Assembly (NCBI GenBank): GCA_029948255.1 | Contig: JALIZF010001432.1 | Location: 186,001 to 250,000 of the forward strand | Direction of reading: 5' to 3' | DNA: 64,000 bases | Source: Telmatactis stephensoni | Taxonomy: Eukaryota > Cnidaria > Anthozoa > Actiniaria > Isophelliidae | Part shown: piece by piece, positions 1-12,310 of the stretch | Numbering within the stretch: position 1 is the stretch's first letter | Layout: each line of letters opens with the position of its first letter | Notes under the pieces: generated by a model | The model's database searches: none | Told to the model about the DNA's origin: nothing | The model's input: the letters and a program-made list of their open reading frames with translations, nothing else | Translations under genes and position numbers: made by a program

Positions 1-73
1 AAAGAGTGATATCAATATTTTGGTCTCAAACTGTTAATATTTCTGTGTGCTTTTCTCGTACATATAATTAAGG

Positions 74-255
74 AAGAAAAGCAAGAGAAACACTCGGCTA
101 CGCCTCGTGTTCCTAAGCTTGCTTTTCTCTTGCTCTACATCTTCCATCGTGTTTATATCACAGTACAGAGACATGCGCGCGCGTTTTATATTGCTTTTAT
201 AAAATATTTTCGACGTTTTTTGAGCGAGCCATGTCTCTGTCCTCTGATATAAACA
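74..255. repeat. Foldback repeat in MAP3K intron
   Basis: Two nested inverted repeats are visible. One pairs about 74-95 with 121-146 (GAAAAGCAAGAG against CTCTTGCTC). The other pairs 151-175 with 230-255 (GTTTATATCA...AGAGACATG against CATGTCTCT...TGATATAAAC), around a GCGCGC-rich centre. It lies just upstream of the kinase exon acceptor at 354-355, so it is intronic. It looks like a MITE or foldback of unknown family. No coding sequence is seen in 1-355. Confidence 0.6.
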
Positions 256-355
256 TGGTAGCCAGCCAATCAGCGCGCGCGTTATATCTCAAATATTTTA
301 TAAAACTGAATAGAAAAGTAAAAGCATCTGACTAAATATTCATGTATATTTACAG

Positions 356-1223
356 GAGCATAGGATGCACTGTATATGAGATGGCTACAGGAAGTCCTCC
401 ATGGTCTGACATGCCACCAATGACAGCCATATTCTCTATTGGTAATGGGTCTACAGTACCACAACTAGGAGAATCCTTCTCACAGCTCGCAAGAGATTTT
501 ACATCAGCCTGTATGACAAGGTACAGTGATCAAAGTTATTGACTTACTCAGGAAGGGACACGTGTTATCTCCTACATAACCACTGTGAATATGAATTAAT
601 AGTGCAAGTGGAACTCAGTGAACCTGGCTACACGATGCTATTTTCCCCGCATCTTTTTCTGTAACGTTGCGCCCAGCACAGAGCAGTTGCACGGTGTGTC
701 AGGTCTGTCAGGAGGGGCAGAATTTAGTCTGCAGCAAATGACTTTTTCTGACAGATCGACAGATCAATCCGTGGTGACCTCACAGACTTGCGTCCACTTC
801 TTTCTAATCGATCTGCATGTGTAGCTTTAATTAGCTTTAAATACTCTCACAATGAATTGCTGATGGAGAGAGGGGATATGACAAGTTTATTTATTTAGTA
901 ACTCTCGAAGGTTTTTACTCTTATGAGATACCGTTGAACCAGACCTCGTTTACCATTTTACTTTTTCCAATGATAAGAAAACAAAAGGGCTATCCCTTGT
1001 TTCTTGCGAGGACAAGTTTACACTATTAAAAAAGTCAATGAAGTGAGCCACCGTCTGTTTTTTCTTCTTTTTCTTTTGCCCCATCTCACTTTTGAACTAG
1101 GCGTGGCTCTTTGTCTACCCTGTTTATTGCTAAACGTTTTCATTGTGATTTTTTAGGGATCCTGACACAAGACCTTCAGCAAGTCAATTGCTTCAACACG
1201 AATTCGTAATTGGTATCAAGTGA
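356..1223 (+). CDS. MAP3K-type protein kinase, last two coding exons (partial)
   Basis: Exons 356-520 and 1157-1223 splice in phase. The first follows an AG acceptor at 354-355 and ends at GT 521. The second follows AG 1155-1156 and ends with TGA at 1221-1223. The first encodes kinase subdomains IX-X, with SIGCTVYEMATGSPPW followed by a stretch that includes PMTAIFSIG and ends near ARDFTSACMT. The second completes subdomain XI (DPDTRPSASQLLQHEFV) and stops five codons later. SIGC(T)xxEMxTGxPPW and RDPxxRPSA are signatures of STE11/MEKK-family kinases such as MAP3K2/3, MAP3K4 and MAP3K19. The catalytic loop lies left of the window. The kinase domain sits at the extreme C-terminus, as is usual for MEKKs. 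Which MAP3K it is cannot be decided from about 77 residues. Confidence 0.85.
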
Positions 1224-1985
1224 ACAGTCTTGATGTCAACAACAGTATCGAACATTCATTCTTCCGTATCGGTCATTTCATGTCGTTCACAGAGCTCTTG
1301 GATGAGTGGGACACTGTCCGAACATCTGGGTGGGAACTGGCGCCGTATACACTTACATGAGGAAGTAGCCATCGAGTCGAAGAGAGATGTTTGAAATGCT
1401 TTTTACACCTATTTCAAAAACGGTTGTCAAATGAGAGACCTAAAAAAACACGTGAATTGTCCAAAAAGGAGTATGGGTAGATGCAAAACTTTACACCTTT
1501 TTAGGCTTTCGTCTTGATTTCAAACACCACAAAGAAGATATTTGTTGTATAAACATACATACATACATTCTATTTATCTATACACGGGAAAAAAACCATC
1601 AGGGAGAATACAAACAAGCTTGGTGAGATTTTTCGTCTTTGTCAGTTTTAGAAATTTCTATCCATATTCTTTTTCGGTTGAGTCAGGAACTCTTTGCTTG
1701 ATTGCATCCCTATGTTGTTTTTTGGTTGGTTGGTTGGTCGTTTGGTTGGTTGTTGTTTCAGTTTTGTCTTTTTGACCGATAACCTTTTTAAAATAGGTGT
1801 AAATCAAATAGATGCCTCACTGTTGTAAATATGTCAGTCTAAATTACAGTCGTGTAATGTAAATAGCTCATAAATTATAGAACTATTTTGGTAGAAACTA
1901 TTTTAGAAGAACTTAAAATATTTTTGTATCAAATTCAAGAAAAGACGATGTATCATCGTTTCAATAAATTATTCAATGAAATAAC
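1224..1985 (+). other. Probable 3' UTR of the MAP3K gene with poly(A) signal
   Basis: No credible ORF follows the kinase stop. An AATAAA hexamer at 1963-1968 is the first good poly(A) signal downstream, so the transcript probably ends near 1985. A T/G-rich run of GGTTGGTTGG type lies at 1715-1750. From 1986 to 2680 I see only AT-rich sequence with no supported feature. Confidence 0.5.
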
Positions 1986-2685
1986 CGATGTAGTGTTCCT
2001 TTATGCACCCAATCAGGCACGGATCCAGAAAATATGAGACAGCGACTAGCCTGCGTTGCTGGCGGTCTGCGGTTCAGCGACTTCCACGTACTCTCCTGCG
2101 CGCACAGCATTACCTCCCTCTCTCTTGAATAGCCTCACCTTATAGGTCAATTCTCATGCTTTCAAAGAGTCGAGCATTACAGATTATTCATCTGTAAAAT
2201 TGATCTGTAAAAATCCGAAAAGCTCAGCAATTTCCTTAAACCGGTGCAAACCGATTCGGTCTGGATTCGCACCTGCAGTGGTCTTTACTGTCGTTTCTAA
2301 TGATATAATAATTTGATAATGATAATTTATTCGTTTTTAAATTGTATAGGTACACACACGAATGTCTTGACTTTAAGACTGACAAACGTCCACACTAACT
2401 TGGATAGATGTGAAAACGAACCATAAGCTGCAGTCCCTAATGGAAAACAATACCCCACTTCCTTCCCTTCATAGACTTCAAGCCAAAGCAACCATTAAAA
2501 GGATGCGCCACTAGGTCGCACGTAATTTTGAAATTGGGTATAAGATCTTATAGTCACTCCAGAGTCACACTCTACTGTATTAGGTATGGGGTGAACCAGG
2601 GTATGGAAATGCTACCACATTCCATATGATATCCCTGAAAACCTGGGGTGACTTCAATAAAACTTTGACATCTGTAATCCATTAG

Positions 2686-3925
2686 CAGGGTTCGTACAGC
2701 TTTTGTAGTATAAAATTCAAGGACTTTTCAAGGATAAATATCAAATTTTCAAGGACACAGGATCAACAGCAAACAAACAGAAATATAGTTACCGACTTGT
2801 CTTACCATACATAACTAGTTTTTATCAGAAAATTACAAGCAACATTGTGTAAGAGCCTTCTCCTTTTGGCAAAGATTCTCCTCAACCTCAATTAATTTCT
2901 TGGATTTTTCTTTGGCAGCTCTTCTTAGGGCATTTCGCATACAACACTTTTTGCTATCACTGTCTTCTGACTGATCACTAAAGTTTCTATCCACTAAAGT
3001 TTCTTTTTTGACTGAGAAACATCTTTCAACAGCAGCCTGCCCATGTGAGAGAACTAAAAGAAGCTTAACAACAGGAAAAATCTTCTGGTATGCCTTAATT
3101 CACATGACATGTGGGTGGAGAAAAACTCATCAACTCTGTGGATTTTTGGATCAAATCTTGGAAACAAATCACTTCCTATGACAGGAACCTTTTCTATGAA
3201 GGAGTCACGTTCCTGAAGAATAACATCACATTCATTTTACCTTTCCTGCATTTGCCAAAGCAACCATAATGCCTTTCATCTTAGTTCTGCACTCAGTGGG
3301 ATGCTTCACCATTACTCTGGGGTCTTAGAGCGGTCATATTTCGGACAAGAGAATATAAAATAGGTAGCTTTGTAAAAAAGAATTTTTAAAGTGCAGTAAT
3401 CAGAAAAGTTCTACAGTCAATTCATAACTCCATTGCCTGCTTCTGACTCATGTCACCCTTTCGCATAGCTACAAAAAGCTTTTCTGGAGTTCCCTTTTAC
3501 TTGTCTCACCCAAGTGAAATTGTTTTCCCATTTGCAATTGAATAGGCACTTAATTTTGCCCATTGTCAAAAGTAATTCTTTGTTTTACAGCGATTCAAAA
3601 CAACATGCTTCGATGAAGTACTTATTCTCCCCTTGTCAACCTATGCATGAAAACGAGGTATGGTCCGCCATATTGGAAAACAGGATATCAACTAAACACT
3701 AGCAAACAGAGAAATCCAGAGAAATTGCATTTAATGCATTGCCTTTTTGAAATTTTTTGTCCAAAAACACTATTTTACATTGATTCAGACCAATTCAAGG
3801 ACTAAATTAGCATTTTCAAGGACTTTTGCTCAAAATTCAAGGACTTTTCAAGGAAAATTCGAATTCAAGGACTTTTCAAGACAAACCCCCAAATTCAAGG
3901 ACTTTTCAAGACTGTACGAACCCTG
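2686..3925. mobile_element. hAT-like DNA transposon relic, 1240 bp
   Basis: The ends are perfect inverted repeats: CAGGGTTCGTACAG at 2686-2699 and CTGTACGAACCCTG at 3912-3925. A direct ATTAG abuts both sides (2681-2685 and 3926-3930), shorter than the 8 bp usual for hAT. Subterminal copies of TTCAAGGACTTTTCAAG cluster near both ends, mainly 2720-2755 and 3795-3910. A decayed transposase C-terminus on the minus strand is listed separately. Fragments of the same family appear near 13000 and 59400. Confidence 0.8.
2833..3093 (-). pseudogene. hAT-like transposase C-terminal fragment (decayed)
   Basis: Reading right to left, an open stretch of about 86 codons contains LLLVLSHGQAAVERCFSVKKE and a lysine/glutamate-rich tail, ending at a stop at 2833-2835. 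The pattern LSHGxAxVERxFSxNKE is typical of the C-terminal dimerisation region of hAT-like transposases. An in-frame TGA at about 3100-3102 and the missing catalytic core show it is dead. The remainder of the element (3100-3900) has no recognisable coding frame. Confidence 0.75.
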
Positions 3926-4053
3926 ATTAGTGTATCTATTGTTTTTAACATCTACACTTGTAGATTATACAATAATTGTACAAGTTTTCTTAAGTCAGCC
4001 CTGTATGTACCCAAAAAAAGAAAACACCACAACATTCTCAGCCACAAAAGTGT

Positions 4054-4059
4054 TTTATT
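4054..4059 (-). terminator. RPS11: RPS11 poly(A) signal
   Basis: AATAAA on the minus strand, 10 bases after the RPS11 stop codon. This gives the very short 3' UTR usual for ribosomal-protein genes. Confidence 0.75.
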
Positions 4060-4068
4060 TAAGCATGT

Positions 4069-4477
4069 TTAGAACTTTTCAAATTGTTTCTTATCCTTCT
4101 GGACACCTTTGCCTTTGGTGACTTTAAGAACATTGAACCTAATGGTCTTGCTGAGGGGGCGGCATTGACCCACAGTTACAAGATCACCAATCGCAGCATC
4201 CCTATTGGATAATACACAGTGTTAGTATCACAAAGACAAGGATTATGAATGGAGTACAACTGTTACCACCATAAATATAATTACGTTTCCCAACAACACA
4301 AAGGTCTTAACTGGGAATTGGGTGGTGGGCTACCATTAAGACAACAAAGTGTTTGGACATCAATGGCAATAACTTTCCCTGTGCCTGGATTTTTGGTAGC
4401 CTAGTGACCAATTTAGTCTGGTGGGGCATGTAATTTTGCAAACGGTGGTGAAAAGGAATTGGTTCCTATCAGTGAAC

Positions 4478-4521
<44 letters not shown>

Positions 4522-6834
4522 ACTTCCTCTAGAAATCATGATCTCTCTGGCAACAATCTTAACAAATTGTTATACCAAAGTGATGAAATAAGAATAAATG
4601 ACTTCTGGAAAAAAGCTCAACATTTTTCTCTTATGGTCTATTTTTCTGTTGTAATTACTGACAATCCTGAGAGCAAAATAGTCTGTTTAAACTTTTACCA
4701 GAATTCATTTACATCTGTGATGACAATACAGCCACAGTTCTAATCCTTAGCTTGAGAACAGAGGTATAGACAATGTAGTAAGTCAGTACTTTCCTTGGCC
4801 TATTTCAAAAGACGATTCATACTTTGAAACAATCTTTAAAGGAAAAAATTTGTTTACCCAGGAGAGTGCTAAATAACAAACCTCATAACTGGGTTCCTGA
4901 CCTGGTTGACAACAGTCTTATTAGAAGGTCAAATATCAAAAAGCTTGAGATGAAAAGCTAGTCAACATGTTTACCTGAAGCAAGGAGAAAGATGCGCTGA
5001 AAGTGTCTTGTGGCGTTTCTCAAATCGATTATACTTTTTGATATAATGGAGATAATCACGTCGTACAACAACAGTTCGCTTCATCTTCATGCTTTTGATG
5101 ACTCCAGTGAGAATACGACCACGGATGCTGACATTGCCTGTGAATGGGCACTTCTTGTCTACATAGGTGCCGTCTATGGCCTGTATTAGGAATAGATTCA
5201 ACAATTAGCAATAGATGCAGATTGATTGAATTTTGTAATTCAAAGGGTGTGTGCAAACAGAAACAAACTCAAATGCACAAAGGAAGTGCAGAAAGAAGGG
5301 ATATTCAAAACACCGTCACAACAATTTTCAAAATTATGCGAACTCATGCATTGAAAAAGTCAGTTGGAATTTAGTTATTCATTTCTGTCAATCAAATTTA
5401 AAAATTAAAAATACAATGATTTGACTTATACCAAAATCATATTTAGCTTTTACAGGTCATTTAAAGATCATATTATGTCATTTGGTATGTTTTTAGGGAT
5501 CTTTGAGTATTTTTTGTGTTGTTTGTTTGAAGTGGGCAGAAGCGAAAAGCCAAATACCAATCGACTGTTTGGAGGTTAGAGTTCACATTATTTCAAAAAT
5601 CGCGTAATGTAAAATACAAATAAAATGGTTTTTGGTAGACATGGCAATAGTCTTAAGACAGTCAAGTTCATGACAAAAAAGAAATTTAGACTATCGTCCA
5701 AAAAGTTATTTTTGTCAAATGTTGTTTACTTTACACCAAAGCATTCCACTTAAACATAATCAAGAGTCTTTTGAAAAATTTATTGAATTTCCTAATTGAT
5801 GCATTATTTATCCTTTTGTGACACAGAGCAGATTTCATGTGTGAAATGTACTGTGCCATTCTGTGACTGTGTCAGTGATTGTGTAGTTCCACAAAATAGT
5901 CATACCTCCACCATGGAGGAAATTGGAAATTCTGGAGGGGAGGGTGGTAAGAGAAAGAACAAGAGTTTGTATGGAAGAAAAATAGAAGTTCCAGAGGGTA
6001 GGGGTTCCATTTACAAATTTCCTCCGTGGTGGGGGTATATTTTCTGGAATCACACAGCAAAAAACTGCTATAACACTCATCAAACACTAAAACAACTCAC
6101 ATCTTTGGGGGTTTTAAATCCCAAGCCAACATTCCTGACATATCGCAGCTCCTTCTTCTTGCCCACAGGCTGAGCAAGAACATGCTTTCTATTTTGGAAG
6201 ATTGGGGCCTGCTTCTGGTACGCCCTCTCTGTCTATAGAGAAATTACAAACTTATGTGAACATACTATTTATACACATTTTCAGAGAATATGTGAGTGAA
6301 GTTCATTAATAAAGCTTAATCAAGACATTTTTACTAAGAAAAATATAGCAAATATAATACTGTGAATACGACAAAGTTTATAAGGTAGAAAAGCATGAAA
6401 TCATAGTGATCTCTCATAAGAATTCTACCACGTTGATATTTTCTACAAATGTAAGCTGTATCTCAACTGCTAGAATCAGTATAAACTCGAAATCCAAATA
6501 ACTCTCCGCACTTTATCAAGTACAAACTGAATCTGAGTATTAGGAAGTATGGAATACAGTGACGACCCAAGAAAAGATCTAGAATTTCGCCATCAAAGCC
6601 GTACGATTGAAGGCACTTTTTCAAGCATGTTGAAAATGTCCATCACAAACACACATTCAAAAAGACGCCGAGAAAAAATCAAAGTTTCACAATAGAGAGG
6701 AATCATTATGGAAGATAGTTAAATTAATAAATATTTTTTCTTTTTCAAGCGTTTATTTTAAGTATTAAGCTTTAAAAGACGACTATTTCTTGGTCTAAAA
6801 TCAAGATATTTTCAAGTCTTACTTGTTCGGCCAT
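4069..6834 (-). CDS. RPS11: 40S ribosomal protein S11 (uS17), four exons
   Basis: Component of the small ribosomal subunit; the uS17 OB-fold binds 18S rRNA. The coding exons, in transcript order, are 6834-6823 (MAEQ), 6232-6101, 5180-4975 and 4201-4069. All junctions are GT-AG and the phases fit, giving 483 nt, or 160 residues plus stop. The animal protein is about 158 residues. Diagnostic blocks are [72 protein letters not shown] and the end KKQFEKF. The start is the only ATG just downstream of a pyrimidine tract. It is transcribed divergently from CWF19L1 (214 bp between start codons). Intron 3 holds a CT microsatellite and intron 2 a small MITE. It appears intact and functional. Confidence 0.97.
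4479..4518. repeat. (CT)n microsatellite in RPS11 intron 3
   Basis: About 20 uninterrupted TC dinucleotides inside the last RPS11 intron. No other feature is supported in the intron (4202-4974). Confidence 0.95.
5905..6035. mobile_element. 131-bp MITE in RPS11 intron 2, TA-flanked
   Basis: The inverted arms are CCTCCACCATGGAGGAAATT at the left and AAATTTCCTCCGTGGTGGGG at the right, directly flanked by TA on both sides (5903-5904 and 6036-6037). This fits a Tc1/mariner-type non-autonomous element. It lies within 70 bp of exon 2. A stretch just left of it (about 5827-5890) resembles the palindromic repeat at 10224-10370. Confidence 0.65.
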
Positions 6835-7048
6835 GGCTGCCACTGAAAAGAGAACCAACCACGTGGTGTCCCGGATCTTATCCCACCATGCAACGCGAGA
6901 CGAGTAAGAATCAAAACGAGGCTCATTCAAAATGGCGGCAGATTTGGTTCTTTGTCAACTTTGTTCTTTTTAATCTTTTTCATATTTCGTACCTTTACCT
7001 GAAAATTTGATATCAATATCGAATTTTATTTTATGTTTTGAAGTTATC
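6835..7048. promoter_or_regulatory. Bidirectional promoter RPS11 / CWF19L1
   Basis: A 214-bp interval separates the divergent start codons. On the RPS11 side the minus strand has a terminal-oligopyrimidine-like start, TTCTCTTTTC (about 6844-6853), close to the ATG, as expected of a translationally controlled TOP mRNA. An E-box CACGTG lies at 6860-6865. AAAATGGCGGC at 6929-6939 matches the YY1 consensus often seen in housekeeping promoters. No TATA box is seen. The ATG inside the YY1-like motif opens a 14-codon upstream ORF (6932-6973) ahead of CWF19L1, if transcription starts upstream of it. Confidence 0.65.
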
Positions 7049-10000
7049 ATGGCTGCGTTGAAAATGTAAGTAACTTATTGAATATAATTTTCGTTCGTAG
7101 AAAATTGCAAAAAGTTCCATGAAAGCTAGACAAGCTGTAGCTAGCAGTGACTTTCATTTAAGCTTAATACTGTGTATAGAATTTGTTAACTAGTGAAAAG
7201 ACAAGCACTGCTAATGAGCAGTACATTACTGAGTCTGCGTATGTTGCTTGTGCTTATGCTTATATAGACAAGCACTGCTAATGAGCAGTACATTACTGAG
7301 TCTGTGTATGTTGCTTCTGTTTAAGCTTATGATTATGTCACTAGTGAAAAGACGAGCATGTATATGTTGCTTGTGCTAATCAAGATATCAATTATGCTGT
7401 TTATGTTCAGTCTTGTCTGTGGTGAAGTTAACGGTAGAATCAATCAGATGTACAACAGGGTCAAGAACATCTTGAAGAAAAATCCTGACTTTGAGGTATG
7501 AATATTATTGTCCTTTTGCTCTTCTTGAGCCATGTGAGGCATCTGTCATGGGACCAGAAATTCTCTATTTATGATATGCTGTTTTCTGAGGCTACCACTA
7601 GAATGATGATGATGAGGTTAATTGATGATGATGATACAGTAGTAATAGTCATTGAGATGTTATTTTTAATTCCTGGTTTGCACTAGCATTATATTGCAAG
7701 AAGCCAGTCAAAATCTAGTTTGAGTCAAAATTGTAATAATTATTATAAGCACCATTTTATTGGAGCAAATTTGTCTATACAGTAATAAAGGATATTTAAT
7801 TCACACTAGATTTTATTACATTTGCCATTAAGATATTAGTGCAAACAAGGCCTCAATTAATGATATTATTAATGTTCAGGTAATGGTCTTGATTGTGATG
7901 GTGATAAAATAAATAGCTAATACTGTCTTATGTTTCTGCTGTAGATGCTTCTCTGTGTTGGTAGTTTTTTTGGTGGTACTGAAGACAATGCTAAAGAATG
8001 GGAATCTTATGTTGGTGGTGAAACCTTTGCTCCTATTGTTACTTATATTCTTGGTCCAAGTGATCCAGAAGAAATGAAGTATTTTGATTCATCGTTCTTA
8101 GAAGATGGAAAAGAACTTTGTGAAAATATTACTTATTTAGGTGTGAACTCCATCTATCCATCAATCCATCTTACTAGTAAATCATTCATTCATTCAAAAA
8201 TGATTGACTGACTGATTGATCTATCAATTAATTATTAATTTGTTTTATTCATCTATCCATGCATTCATGCATTGATGTGTTTATTGATCATTCATTCCTT
8301 CATATTCTCATTCATTTATTCATTCATTATTTTTCTCATTAAATAATTCATTCTCTTTTCATTCATCCATCCATCCATCCATCCATCCATCCATCCATCC
8401 ATCCATCCATCCATCCATCCATCCATCCATCCATCCATTTCATTTATTCTCATTAATCAATCAATCAATATCAATTAATTGATGTATTTATTGATCATTT
8501 ATTCCTTCATACTCTCATTCATTTATTAATTTTTTCTCTCATTCAATCATTCATTCTCTTGTTCATTCATTTGTCCATCCATCCATTTATCCATCCATTC
8601 ATTCATTCATTTCATTCATTCTCATTAATCAATCAATCAATTATTGATAATTAATTGGAATTTAGTTTATCCACTAACTCATTTCCTCCTATTCTCAATC
8701 ATATATTCATTCATTCATTTTTCACTCTTTGTAGGCAGAAAAGGAATATTAACCACTCCTTCAGGATTACAGATAGCATATCTCAGTGGAGATGATAACA
8801 CTGAAGGACTTAAAGTAAGCACTTGAATTGTGCCAAAAAATGTTTCAACAGTTTGTTTTGATTTTTGCTTTGTCTACTTAAGTTCAGGGTGATCTGTTTA
8901 GACTTCAAAATTTACAGGTTATTCTCATAATATATATGTGTAGGATGGAAGTACTTTTAATGTGGAAGATGTTGAAGCTTTAATCAATAAATCTAATGAA
9001 GACAAGTATGTGGGTGTGGACATATTGCTGACGTCATGCTGGCCACAGGATGTTACCCAGTACACCAGTATACCAGTAAGTACCCTATTATATATCACCA
9101 GAATTTATAGAGTCAGTTACATTAAAACTTATTGCCATCAGTTTAGTTTGGGTTTAGATGCTGAAACTGGGGGACTGGTCCCTCCAGACCATGGCAACAC
9201 TGTGACATTCCACCACTTAATGCCATACATAGCACAGGGTTGTCCCCTAACTAGGAAATAGACATCCAGCCTTCTATACCTAACTGCTACAAAGGAAATG
9301 TGAATGACTGCCCCCTACCCCCGAGAAATTTGGGTTTCGCGCTGACCACTAAGTGGGGGGACCTACCTTGGAGTACTTAACAGTGAAGAACAAGGAAGGC
9401 AGGATACAGATAAAGTAGATCAACATCTGCTTAATTGCTTTGATCTGTGATGATCAGCAAAGGCCTCTTGAGGGAGTCTCTGGGGCCCAAATTTTAATAG
9501 AGACCTTAATTAGCTTCACATAAACTGGAATTGGCAGACGGCAGAGATGGTCATGTGACCTGGTTTTTTTGCATCTGGTGTTTACATTTCAATGTGAAGG
9601 TGAGTCATCTGCATTTACCTCAAACGGAGAAAGTCATGCTCACACTTAGGCACGAAAAAAGCAGGTCCCATGATCTTCTCCATGGTCTGCCATTTCCTGT
9701 GTACATGAAGCTAAAGGTCTCTAATAAGAGAGATACTGCTGGCTCCTGCTGGCTAGCAATGTCTCCAGATTAACCACATTTAGCCACATGTATTTTTATT
9801 TTGAGGATTAACAACCAAAGTGGTATGGCTCATGGATAACATATGTAGCATACATGTATGAACCTAAACAGACCTATATCAGCTAGTGTATTATTCAGAT
9901 GGTTCAGGCATATAGGACAGCTTTGCTGCTCAAAATCAATGCTTAATACCTTTCCTTGTACTTAATAGGAACAATTTGGTACTACAGTTATTAGAACTAG

Positions 10001-12310
10001 CCCTCAGTCATCCTTTATTAATTCTTGATCAAAAATATGATTTTAAACAATATCATTAATTGCTAGGCTGATGTTGAGTCTGTTCCTGTTGGTTCTAAAC
10101 TTGTCTCCAAACTTGCAAGTAAACTACGTCCTAGATATCACTTTTGCAGCTCAGGGAGTGTCCATTATGAAAGAGTACCTTACAGGTAATACTTACTGTT
10201 ACACACATATAGCATGATAATAATAGAGCAGATTTTGAGTGTGAAACAGACAGCACTGTGCTGTGACCATGTCAGTGCTGTGTTTTCTATAAATACATTC
10301 GAAATTCTTGCCATAACTGTGCCGTGACTGTGTGGTACCATTTTTGCAGTCATATGAAATCTGCTCTAATACCATGAAAAATGGCTTTACCCTATTTTGG
10401 GGGTCTTCGTTAAGTGAACTGACTTCTCAAATAATGGATTGACTAGTAATCTTATTTGAGGGGAGCTAATCATCTTCATTGCAGCCTTAATTAAATGGTT
10501 GAATTACATAGATGTGGCTCAATGTGGTCGGATTGAAGGCCTGAAATAGCACACTGTGCTGCAGGTATGCAACCCATGTCTGACAACATACAGCACACTC
10601 AAGACCTTTATGGCATGGGAGAGACCAACTAACTCAGCTCACATAATTATGTCCCAGTGCATGAGCTGGGACTTGGACCTGAAGCACAGTAGTTATACAT
10701 GTAGGCAACATGATGAACCACTTTGCTATCCTAAAATGTTCTTTTGTATCCTATGTGTCTATGAACTAGGGGACTTTCTTTGTGTACTGGACTCAGTTGA
10801 TAAAATTCAATAGTCAAACAAAATACTCCAAGTGAGAACAATAGAACTAAGCTAACAAAAAATGTGTCCATTCTGACACACTAATAAAGACTCATAACTA
10901 GCAGGCCAAGACTCTTCACCAGCCAAAAGTGATATGTTGTCAGGATTTGGTCTTTTCTAACTGAATATTCCTTTTGCTTTCAGGAATCACCAGGTTCTAC
11001 GAGAACCATCTCAACATGTTACAAGGTTTATTTCACTTTCTTGTGTAGGAAATAAAGAAAAAAGAAAGGTTAGATAAAGTCATTTCACATTGATAACTCT
11101 TGCCTAGGGACTTTGATCCTCTCCTTCTTGTGTATACTGACCAGTACTTTTCCAAAATATCTTTGGTGTTCTCTGGATTCATGGTTTATTTCTACAATAC
11201 TGCAAAGCCCTTTCTTATGGATAAACCTCCCAGGGTTTAAAAGACTGACAACATACAGTGTATAGCCTGTCTTGCTAGTGGGCTTCGTGTTTTGGTTGTC
11301 AGCAGTTTCAATGGGTAGACCTCCAACAATGTAGGCTATAACTTTGAGACTGACAGTTAGTACTTTGTCTAATGTGTAAATGTTATTTTTGTTTAGTACA
11401 TGTATGCTTTTAACATTGTACCACTATGTAAAATGGATAAAGATAAACTTACTGAACAACCAGAAGATGTTACAGAGTTTCCTTACAATAAATTATTACT
11501 GAGTTTATCAGAGAAAAAAACAGACACTAAACAGGTACTTCAGAGATTTTATGATTTAAACATGTAAAAGTTACTAAGTGCTTGATATTATTGGTTAGCC
11601 TGCATACAATAATATGGGTCTATCTCACATTTGCTGTAAATGAGGTTCCAAGTGAAGACAGGTGTGAGAGTTGCTTGTACAAATTCCACAGTGATGACAT
11701 TGTGACCCATTGCAATTCTCTTGTTTTTGATTGGCTATATTATTGGTATATTTTGTAATTGAAATTGTTTACAATCTTACAAATAATATTAGAATAAGTA
11801 CACCTTACAAATAATATTAGTACACATTTCTTTTGTTTGGAAACTTTGAGCAGAATATTTGAGATTTCAAATATGGTCTATAGTTTTTTTCCAAAGATAC
11901 AGTTGAGTGACTTTGTACTATCCTTAGCCTATCTTGTTGTACTGACAATGACAATAATTACCAATAATAATTATTAATTGCTAATAATTATTGCCAACAG
12001 AGCAACTTTAGTTGCTAATTATACAACTATATATATAATTTACATGATAACAAAATTTTATAAAACATTTTATGTAATGATAATGTGACTTTGTGGATTG
12101 TACAGGACTCACTCAACTGTATCTTGGAAATGGCTATTTGCAAATCACTACAAACCAACCTTAATAATAAGAAGGTTAGGATAATATGTTAAATTATAAG
12201 ATAATGTTTGTAATTTAATGTCTTCTTTACACAGTCATCAGACAAAGGTGGATTCTTCTTTGACATGAGTCACTCAGAAGGGCGTGGCCAGAAGAGGAAA
12301 AGCCATCAAG
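7049..12310 (+). CDS. CWF19L1: CWF19L1 exons 1-9: metallophosphatase-like N-terminal half
   Basis: Covers residues 1-310. Recognisable blocks are [17 protein letters not shown] (exon 2), [11 protein letters not shown] and [14 protein letters not shown] (exon 3), GLQIAYLSG (exon 4), [16 protein letters not shown] (exon 5), LRPRYHF and YERVPYR (exon 6), [18 protein letters not shown] (exon 7), [10 protein letters not shown] (exon 8) and [18 protein letters not shown] (exon 9). Exon 9 gives the basic linker preceding the CwfJ domain. The introns here are 0.1-1.2 kb and AT-rich. They carry a 67-bp tandem duplication, ATCC repeats and two small foldbacks. The start is the first ATG in frame with exon 2. 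Confidence 0.93.

Noticed and set aside
4575..4665. C/D snoRNA-like boxes GTGATGA and CTGA
   Set aside because: They lie antisense to the host gene RPS11, terminal stems do not pair, and there is no guide I can recognise.
5796..6173. 125-codon plus-strand ORF
   Set aside because: It runs antisense across RPS11 exon 2 and a MITE; the real gene is on the other strand with exact family similarity.
7600..7640. TGATGATGATGA runs resembling C boxes in CWF19L1 intron 2
   Set aside because: Simple GAT repeats with no D box partner or stem.
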